Shown here piece by piece: positions 6,876 to 11,568 of a stretch of DNA of 11,568 nt. Location: contig CAZQXC010000077.1 in NCBI GenBank assembly GCA_964597075.1, forward strand, positions 1 to 11,568, given 5' to 3'. The translations under genes and the position numbers were made by a program. The stretch comes from UBA2336 sp964597075 (lineage in GTDB: Bacteria > Bacteroidota > Bacteroidia > Cytophagales > Cyclobacteriaceae). The stretch's first letter is position 1, and every line of letters starts with the position of its first letter. Below the pieces are notes generated by a model. It was not told the DNA's origin, did not search any database, and saw only the letters and a program-made list of their open reading frames with translations.

Positions 6876-6948
6876 AGCTTCAAGCTCCAAGCTGCAAGCT
6901 TCCATTCACAAGCCTGAGGCTGCAACTCGCAGCTAACAGCTTGAAGCT
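6876..6948. repeat. Nested inverted-repeat element between cysS and yidD
   Basis: The outer arms AGCTTCAAGCT (6876-6886) and AGCTTGAAGCT (6938-6948) are perfect 11-bp inverted repeats. Inner arms AGCTGC (6890-6895) and GCAGCT (6929-6934) are offset by three nucleotides on each side, so the 73-bp element could form a long hairpin with a 3x3 internal loop. Its centre holds another palindrome, AGCCTGAGGCT (6911-6921). The motif AAGCT or AGCTT recurs throughout. The element fills almost the whole gap: its right end overlaps the cysS stop codon and its left end is 5 nt from the yidD start codon. It could act as an RNA structure in the cysS-yidD transcript. No T run marks it as an intrinsic terminator. 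Confidence 0.72.
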
Positions 6949-8443
6949 ATTCAATCGTATAACTAATTTCTCCATCCTTTCCATCCATCAACTGTACACC
7001 CAATGCTTTCAAGTCATCTCTGATCTTATCTGATAATGAATAGTTTCGGTCAGTGCGGGCTTTTTTACGGAGATCGATCATCACACGGATAACACCATCC
7101 AGAACGTCATGGTTCTGACTGCCTTCTTCCTGCAGGCCCAACACATCTTCCATAATGGTTATGTAGGCCGATTTGAACTTTTTGAACGTATCCGGGTCGA
7201 GAGCTGTCAGCTTAACGTTTCCGGATTTCATATCATTAACACGTGCCGACATCTCAAACAATACAGCCAAGGCTTTTGCTGTATTAAAATCATCGCTCAT
7301 GTTGCGATAGGCTTCATCAATCAGTTTTAACAACTCCTGATCCGGTTTTCCCTGACCACCCGGATGCTCAAGTTTTTTAACCGCACTTAACGCGTTGCTT
7401 AATTTCTTGTATCCTTTCTCAGCAGCCTGCAGCGCTTCATTTGAAAAGTCAAGTGTGCTGGAGTAATGCGATTGCAGCATAAAGAACCGAACTGCCATCG
7501 GGCTATAGGCTTTTGCTAACAGTGAGTGTTTGCCTGTGAAGAGTTCACGCGGTAAGAACGAGTTACCTTTCGACTTACTCATTTTCTCACCGTTTACGGT
7601 AAGCATGTTCGAATGCATCCAATAACGAACAGGAGTCTTGCCATATGCACCAATACTTTGGGCAATTTCGCATTCATGGTGTGGAAACTTTAAATCCATT
7701 CCGCCACCATGGATATCAAATTGTTCACCAAGATATTTTGTTCCCATTGCAGAGCATTCTAAATGCCAGCCTGGTATACCTTCACCCCAAGGTGATGGCC
7801 AACGTTGAATGTGGTTGGGAGAAACAGCTTTCCAGATAGCAAAGTCTACCGAATGTCGTTTTTCGTTCTGCCGATCCAATTCGCGTGTTCCTTCCAGTAA
7901 TTCATCGATATTTCGTCCACTTAATTCACCGTATGTGTATTTTTCCATGTACTTGCGCACATCGAAATACACGGAACCGTTCACTTCATAGGCAAAACCA
8001 TTGGCCATTATCTTCTTCACCATCTCAATTTGTTCTACAATGTGTCCGGTAGCTGTTGGTTCAATGGTAGGTGGATGAATATTGAATAAACGGCATACTT
8101 CATGGAAACTAGATGTGTATTTCTGAACAATCTCCATAGGTTCCAATTGCTCCAACCGTGCGCTTTCTTCAATACGATCAACGCCTTCACCGGCATCGTT
8201 TGTCAAATGGCCGGCATCGGTGATGTTGCGTACGTACCGTACTTTGTATCCGAGGTGCGTTAGGTATCGGTACACCACATCAAAAGCGGTGAACGTACGC
8301 AGGTTGCCGAGGTGCACTTCATTATAAACCGTGGGGCCGCAGGAATACAAACCAACAAAAGGTGACTTAAGGGGTGTGAATAAATCCTTCTTGCCGGAAA
8401 GCGAATTGGTAATGGAAACAGGGTATTTTTCAAATAAACGCAT
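6947..8443 (-). CDS. cysS: Cysteinyl-tRNA synthetase
   Basis: The 498-residue class I synthetase charges tRNA-Cys in the cytoplasm. The HIGH-type motif is HLGN (44-47) within YSCGPTVYNEVHLGNLRTF, and the KMSKS motif is at 287-291 (GEKMSKSKGN). The catalytic zinc ligands expected for the family are all present: Cys35, Cys230 (WHLECSAMG), His255 and Glu259 (FPHHECE). The C-terminal helical tRNA-binding region (about 335-498) is complete and length is normal. The stop codon lies inside the right arm of the inverted-repeat element. Upstream is a 257-nt non-coding gap, so cysS probably starts a transcription unit. I could not find a clear TAnnTTTG there. Confidence 0.97.
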   Translation of the reverse strand: MRLFEKYPVSITNSLSGKKDLFTPLKSPFVGLYSCGPTVYNEVHLGNLRTFTAFDVVYRYLTHLGYKVRYVRNITDAGHLTNDAGEGVDRIEESARLEQLEPMEIVQKYTSSFHEVCRLFNIHPPTIEPTATGHIVEQIEMVKKIMANGFAYEVNGSVYFDVRKYMEKYTYGELSGRNIDELLEGTRELDRQNEKRHSVDFAIWKAVSPNHIQRWPSPWGEGIPGWHLECSAMGTKYLGEQFDIHGGGMDLKFPHHECEIAQSIGAYGKTPVRYWMHSNMLTVNGEKMSKSKGNSFLPRELFTGKHSLLAKAYSPMAVRFFMLQSHYSSTLDFSNEALQAAEKGYKKLSNALSAVKKLEHPGGQGKPDQELLKLIDEAYRNMSDDFNTAKALAVLFEMSARVNDMKSGNVKLTALDPDTFKKFKSAYITIMEDVLGLQEEGSQNHDVLDGVIRVMIDLRKKARTDRNYSLSDKIRDDLKALGVQLMDGKDGEISYTIE

Positions 8444-8700
8444 AATACAAAAGTCGGGAGCGAAGCTATGAAAAAGTGCTTAGGTGTTAAAGCGTTTAGG
8501 TATTTATGTGTTTGTTAGTTTATATACATTGGTAGTAAACGAGTTTTTCTGTTGGGATGCTAATGTGTTAGTAATTGATGCGAAATATTTAGCAATGTGG
8601 ATGGTTGTTCCTCACTAGTATTGATTCTTGAAATAAGCCATCGGTTGCAAATGAAGACCCAAGGCTTTACAAGTGGTAAGTTATTACCTTCAAAATTGAG
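8444..8700. other. AT-rich non-coding gap upstream of cysS
   Basis: This is the longest gene-free stretch of the window at 257 nt. It is AT-rich, with no convincing open frame, no clear intrinsic terminator for the 2TM gene and no good TAnnTTTG match towards cysS. It presumably holds the cysS promoter in a degenerate form. I see no tRNA, riboswitch or T-box-like structure. Confidence 0.5.
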
Positions 8701-8985
8701 TTATTTTTTTCTCATCTTCTCCATCTCCTCTTTTATTTTTCGTTCCTCCCAATCATCGCTGAAAATGATGTTTTGCCGGAATAAGCCGAGGCCGTGAAAG
8801 AAGATACCAATTCCCCATCCGATCCACACCCATTGAACCCACCAGTGGCCCGGGCCGCTAAACCAATTAATAAATGTTAGGAACGATGCTATGGCCAGGT
8901 AGGTAAGTACATGGCTATAGAATTTCCTTTTTCTTCTTACACGTTTGCGCGCTTCTTTATAGAGTTTTTCTTCTTCGGGAGCCAT
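8701..8985 (-). CDS. 2TM domain-containing small membrane protein
   Basis: This 94-residue protein has a charged basic N-terminus (EEEKLYKEARKRVRRKRKFYSH). Two membrane helices follow (about 25-41 and 49-67) joined by the short Trp/Gly-rich loop FSGPGHWWVQWVW, and the tail is highly charged (DDWEERKIKEEMEKMRKK). That is the layout of the 2TM domain family, frequent in Bacteroidota, where it also occurs joined to or near histidine kinases and regulators. Its molecular role is unknown. The start is ATG 8985, 31 nt after the stop of the DUF1579-like gene, so both are probably in one transcript controlled from the operator at about 9600. Confidence 0.85.
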   Translation of the reverse strand: MAPEEEKLYKEARKRVRRKRKFYSHVLTYLAIASFLTFINWFSGPGHWWVQWVWIGWGIGIFFHGLGLFRQNIIFSDDWEERKIKEEMEKMRKK

Positions 8986-9016
8986 GATGGATTACTTTAG
9001 AGTTGTAGGTTTCAAG

Positions 9017-9550
9017 TTAATCTAATTTCGTCAATTTCATCTCCATATACGGGTACCAAATGTTTCCGTCAGGAGAATATTGACCGTTTTCAGCCCAAGA
9101 CTTGTCGGTTGGATTTAGTTTTATATTGTATTTGATTTTCGCATTGCTCGGAAGATCAAACCCCCACTCGAAATTATTTTCTTCCAGAATTTTAAAATAA
9201 GCTTCGGTTTGGTTTCCATTCATGACATGTGACCGGAATTTGAACTCTTTTTTCTGCTGATCAAAGGAAATAATCGCCATCGCGTTGAATGAAACTTTTC
9301 CATCTTCGGGGTTGCGACCGGTTCCTTCAATGAGGAGAATTGTTCCATCCAGTTTGAATTGGATGTCTTCCTCCTGATTTACTTTTAACATGGTTCCATT
9401 GGGTTGTCGCATGGAAGCTTCACCTTTCCATTTGCCAGCCATGTAGGCAATCTTTTGCATTTCGAGTTTTAAACTTTCAGGTGCTGTGCCCTGAGCTTGT
9501 GAACACACCAGGCCTAGCAAGGTGAGCGCAATAATGATTAAGGATTTCAT
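9017..9550 (-). CDS. Exported DUF1579-like (heme-binding-like beta-barrel) protein
   Basis: The 177-residue protein has a signal peptide (MKSLIIIALTLLGLVCSQAQ, likely cleaved after residue 20). A sequence of alternating beta strands follows, with MAGKWKGEASMRQPNG near residues 37-52 and later FKLDGTILLIEGTGRN, FKFRSHVMNG and FEWGFDLP. This is the pattern of the DUF1579 or THAP4-like lipocalin-type barrel proteins that begin with an L/M-x-G-x-W motif. The ligand is not known. No His that would bind heme stands out, so I do not claim heme binding. It lies 75 nt downstream of the winged-helix regulator and directly behind a copy of the shared operator, so it is a likely target of that regulator. 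Confidence 0.75.
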   Translation of the reverse strand: MKSLIIIALTLLGLVCSQAQGTAPESLKLEMQKIAYMAGKWKGEASMRQPNGTMLKVNQEEDIQFKLDGTILLIEGTGRNPEDGKVSFNAMAIISFDQQKKEFKFRSHVMNGNQTEAYFKILEENNFEWGFDLPSNAKIKYNIKLNPTDKSWAENGQYSPDGNIWYPYMEMKLTKLD

Positions 9551-9584
9551 TGGTAGTTTTAGTTGTTGTTTAATGCTAATATGG

Positions 9585-9612
9585 TATAAACTGGTTTATA
9601 TTATAAACTAAA
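9585..9612 (-). promoter_or_regulatory. Second copy of the shared operator, upstream of the DUF1579-like gene
   Basis: Three half-sites lie in a row on the plus strand: TATAAAC (9585-9591), GTTTATA (9594-9600) and TATAAAC (9602-9608). The last two form an inverted repeat with one central T. Over 28 bp this copy differs from the one at 10516-10543 at two positions. At the place where the other copy has the -7 element TATATTTG, this one reads TATACCAT, which keeps only the TA. The leader to ATG 9550 would be about 30 nt. Confidence 0.72.
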
Positions 9613-9625
9613 TGAATAAAAAATT

Positions 9626-9910
9626 TTAGGGTTTGATGTATTGCTTAAGCGCGTTCACATATTCTTCAAAAGCCTTGATTCCTTTTTTGGTGATCTTACA
9701 CGTAGTGAGTGGTTTTTTTCCTTTAAATGATTTTTCAATGTTGATGTATCCTGCTTCCGAAAGTTTATCTAACTGCACGCTTAAGTTTCCTGCGGTTGAA
9801 TTTGTTTTCTCTTTCAGAAACGTGAACTCAGCAGACGCTACACTCATGAGAATAGACATAATACCCAGGCGAAGTTGTGAATGCAACAGGGGATCAAGTT
9901 CCGCGAGCAT
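9626..9910 (-). CDS. Short winged-helix transcriptional regulator (HTH_34-like)
   Basis: The 94-residue protein consists almost entirely of one winged-helix domain: helix 1 (LHSQLRLGIMSILMS), helix 2 (EFTFLKEKTN), a recognition helix (TAGNLSVQLDKLSEAGYI, 39-56), a wing (KGKKPLTTCKITKKG) and a C-terminal dimerisation helix (IKAFEEYVNALKQYI). This matches the MarR/ArsR-like 'winged helix DNA-binding' family seen in many Bacteroidota. It has no metal-sensing cysteine pair; Cys71 is the only cysteine. The start ATG 9910 is 4 nt after the membrane-protein stop, so the two genes are translationally coupled. A dimer would bind a symmetric operator, and such a site precedes its own operon and the next gene. 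Repression is the likely mode but is inferred. Confidence 0.88.
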   Translation of the reverse strand: MLAELDPLLHSQLRLGIMSILMSVASAEFTFLKEKTNSTAGNLSVQLDKLSEAGYINIEKSFKGKKPLTTCKITKKGIKAFEEYVNALKQYIKP

Positions 9911-9914
9911 GCTG

Positions 9915-10493
9915 CTATTGATTTGACTTTTTTAACATATACCCTGGTATCAGGTAGCCGAACACCACAGCAACTGCTCCTACGAGGTATTGTTCAATGG
10001 GCCCCACCAAGTAACACAGGGTTCCCGCAATCCAGAAAGTAATTCCACCAAGAATTAAAGGACGAAAGCGAATAATTATCCCTGACATAAATGTGGCCAT
10101 GCCCACAGGCATCAGAATGATGGCGTTCACCATCCAATTGGTTTGTGCTCCGAAAATCCATGCTGGCAAAATGGTAATGGCCATGCCAATCCACAACCAC
10201 ATGGAAATCCTATCGAGATGAGTGACTACACCAGCTTTCTTTTCTTGCCGACTGGAGTGGATCATGGTGATGATCCAAGCCGGAATACAGAGTGTCCATA
10301 CTATGGGAGCATACTTTTGGTACTCCGTATATTTAAAAAAGTAGTACATGCCAACATTGCAGAACGTAATTACCCATCCCCAAAGCAGAAAATAAAAACT
10401 TCCGTTTAGCATGTTTCCCTTCGCCTGGGTGATCATACTGGCGATCAATTCGAGGCTTTCCTGTGGGTTCAGATTGTCATTCTTGGTTTCCAT
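9915..10493 (-). CDS. Polytopic membrane protein paired with winged-helix regulator
   Basis: I place the start at ATG 10493 (192 aa, METKNDNLNPQESLELIASM). A TTG at 10514 in the same frame would put the start in the promoter. After a soluble helical N-terminus (1-28) there are about six membrane helices, at roughly 31-53, 62-80, 97-115, 119-142, 145-163 and 166-186, and the tail ends in lysines. No catalytic motif is visible. Membrane proteins of this type commonly sit directly before HTH_34-like regulators in Bacteroidota. One idea is that the membrane protein relays a signal to the regulator, but this is inference. It is the first gene of the operon and lies behind the best promoter and operator of the window. 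Confidence 0.82.
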   Translation of the reverse strand: METKNDNLNPQESLELIASMITQAKGNMLNGSFYFLLWGWVITFCNVGMYYFFKYTEYQKYAPIVWTLCIPAWIITMIHSSRQEKKAGVVTHLDRISMWLWIGMAITILPAWIFGAQTNWMVNAIILMPVGMATFMSGIIIRFRPLILGGITFWIAGTLCYLVGPIEQYLVGAVAVVFGYLIPGYMLKKSNQ

Positions 10494-10511
10494 ATACTGG
10501 CTTAAACGATA

Positions 10512-10544
10512 CAAATATAAATTAGTTTATATTATAAACTAAAA
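10512..10544 (-). promoter_or_regulatory. Bacteroidota-type promoter for the membrane protein/regulator operon
   Basis: On the minus strand TATATTTG (10519-10512) is an exact fit to the -7 consensus TAnnTTTG. Exactly 19 nt upstream lies TTTTAG (10544-10539), close to the -33 element. The leader to ATG 10493 would be about 12 nt. The spacer is occupied by the inverted-repeat operator, so bound repressor would block RNA polymerase. Confidence 0.68.
10522..10542. promoter_or_regulatory. Perfect 21-bp inverted-repeat operator, copy 1
   Basis: Arms TTAGTTTATA (10522-10531) and TATAAACTAA (10533-10542) are perfect 10-bp inverted repeats around a single T. The site fills the spacer between -33 and -7 of the promoter reading left, and lies 118 nt before the ATG of the divergent amidohydrolase. 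A near-identical site precedes the DUF1579-like gene. Half-site TATAAAC spacing fits a dimeric winged-helix protein such as the one encoded at 9626-9910. Confidence 0.82.
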
Positions 10545-10660
10545 TATCTTGTAAATGGTCTTTTGAGCTTAAATTCATCGAAATCCGCCAATCATTTAAT
10601 CCTTGGTTTCACTTTTATAATCGCTTACATTCGAAAATAATATTCCTAAACCTGTTCGAT

Positions 10661-11568
10661 ATGAGAAGAATTTTTACAGCAATTATGTTTAGTGCTTCAA
10701 CCTTTCTGTTCGCACAACAGGAAATCCAGCGATTGGAAAAATTTAAAACTGAAGCAGTTGCGGAGGTTGAAAGACTCGCCCCACTTGGCCAACAAATCAA
10801 CGATGTGTTGTTCAGTTTTGCTGAACTTGGTTTTCAGGAAGTTGAAACTTTTACTTACCTCACCAACTTGCTTGAAAAAAACGGATTTAAAGTTCAAAAA
10901 GGAGTTGCCGGTGTGCCCACAGCGTGGATTGCCACCTGGGGTTCGGGCAAACCACTAATAGCATTAGGTTCGGATGTAGATTGCATTCCTAAAGCTTCGC
11001 AGAAACCGGGCGTAGCGTATCATGATCCCTTGGTAGAAGGCGCACCAGGACATGGCGAAGGGCATAATTCCGGGCAGGCCGTAAATATCATTGCAGCGCT
11101 TGCACTCAAAAAAATAATGGAGCGCGAGAAGATTTCCGGAACACTGATGTTGTGGCCGGGTATTGCAGAAGAACTTGTTGGGACAAAAGCTTATTACGTT
11201 CGGGCCGGATATTTTAAAGATGTTGATGCGTGTATTTTCACACACGTTGGTAATAACCTCGGTGTATCGTATGGCGACTCCGGAATGAATGGTCTGGTTT
11301 CGGTTCGATTTAGCTTTGAAGGTCAGGCTGCCCATGCGGCAGGCGCACCGTGGCGCGGGAGAAGCGCACTCGATGGCGTTGAACTGATGAACATCGGCTG
11401 GAATTTCAGGCGTGAACATCTTGAACTTACCCATCGTTCACATTATGTGATTTCTGATGGGGGAGATCAGCCCAATGTTGTACCCTCCAAAGCATCGGTT
11501 TGGTATTATTTCCGCGAGCGCACCTATCCGGATATTAAAAAATTATTCGACATCGGTGTGAAGGTCGC
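10661..11568 (+). CDS. Exported M20-family metallo-amidohydrolase/peptidase (cut by window edge)
   Basis: The frame opens at ATG 10661 and remains open to the right edge (302 codons). It begins with a signal peptide (MRRIFTAIMFSASTFLFAQQ), so the enzyme acts outside the cytoplasm. Metal-site motifs of the M20/AbgB-like amidohydrolases are present: ALGSDVDCIP (101-110), GHGEGHNSG (130-138) and WPGIAEELVG (165-174) with the Glu170-Glu171 pair. GQAAHAAGAP (221-230) belongs to the dimerisation-domain insert. Relatives cleave amide bonds, for example p-aminobenzoyl-glutamate or N-acyl amino acids. The substrate is not predictable. The position usually held by cysteine in GCGHN is Glu133 here. It is the only plus-strand gene and is divergent from the membrane protein/regulator operon. 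I found no clear promoter motif for it. Confidence 0.87.
   Translation, partial: MRRIFTAIMFSASTFLFAQQEIQRLEKFKTEAVAEVERLAPLGQQINDVLFSFAELGFQEVETFTYLTNLLEKNGFKVQKGVAGVPTAWIATWGSGKPLIALGSDVDCIPKASQKPGVAYHDPLVEGAPGHGEGHNSGQAVNIIAALALKKIMEREKISGTLMLWPGIAEELVGTKAYYVRAGYFKDVDACIFTHVGNNLGVSYGDSGMNGLVSVRFSFEGQAAHAAGAPWRGRSALDGVELMNIGWNFRREHLELTHRSHYVISDGGDQPNVVPSKASVWYYFRERTYPDIKKLFDIGVKV

Noticed and set aside
6876..6948. Reading the inverted repeat as an intrinsic terminator of cysS
   Set aside because: No T run follows the stem on the minus strand and yidD begins 5 nt later.
8444..8700. T-box or other riboswitch upstream of cysS
   Set aside because: No specifier-loop or antiterminator pattern is visible, and T-boxes are rare in Bacteroidota.
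8597..8797. Plus-strand 66-codon frame in the gap before cysS
   Set aside because: Its second half overlaps the 2TM gene antisense; there is no family resemblance or promoter, so it is probably chance.
10964..11434. Minus-strand open frame of 156 codons
   Set aside because: It is antisense to the M20 amidohydrolase, whose frame carries a signal peptide and metal-site motifs.
1..11568. CRISPR array, tRNA/rRNA genes, insertion sequence or phage genes
   Set aside because: No regularly spaced direct repeats, cloverleaf sequence or transposase/integrase-like protein was found on either strand.

Overview
The window looks like a chromosomal segment from a Bacteroidota bacterium, most likely order Cytophagales or a close relative. 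Three things suggest this. Start codons have weak or absent Shine-Dalgarno sequences. Two upstream regions carry TATATTTG, which fits the Bacteroidota -7 element TAnnTTTG. Several proteins are of types common in that phylum: the 2TM-domain protein, a short winged-helix regulator paired with a membrane protein, the M23 peptidase N-terminus and AAGCTT-type intergenic repeats. Base composition looks uniform, and I see no insertion sequence, phage gene, tRNA, rRNA or CRISPR array.

Layout, right to left (every gene except the last listed is on the minus strand). (a) 10493-8701: a six-helix membrane protein, a short winged-helix regulator, an exported DUF1579-like protein and a 2TM-domain protein. 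Two upstream regions in this block carry nearly the same 28-bp sequence, built around an inverted repeat with half-site TATAAAC. This is a strong candidate operator for the regulator encoded between them. (b) 8443-6327: cysS, a 73-bp inverted-repeat element, yidD and a small arginine-rich exported protein. (c) 6276-2123: a GMC flavoprotein with a four-cysteine motif, a gluconate-2-dehydrogenase-subunit-3-like lipoprotein with a twin-arginine start, an aminocarboxymuconate-semialdehyde decarboxylase (ACMSD) homologue, and an exported protein with a DnaJ-like cysteine motif. The first two are probably one exported dehydrogenase complex. (d) 2018-1: trhO (tRNA hydroxylation), mog (molybdenum cofactor) and the N-terminal part of a membrane-anchored M23 peptidase, packed with two 11-nt gaps behind a recognisable promoter. 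(e) 10661 to the right edge, plus strand: an exported M20-family metallo-amidohydrolase, cut by the window end and divergent from block (a).

Most genes are housekeeping or ordinary accessory functions. The least explained signal is the duplicated promoter/operator of block (a), which ties a regulator and its membrane partner to a secreted protein and a 2TM protein of unknown role. Next come the dehydrogenase pair with its possible iron-sulfur motif and an ACMSD gene without other kynurenine-pathway genes nearby. I found no clearly new defence or mobile system.
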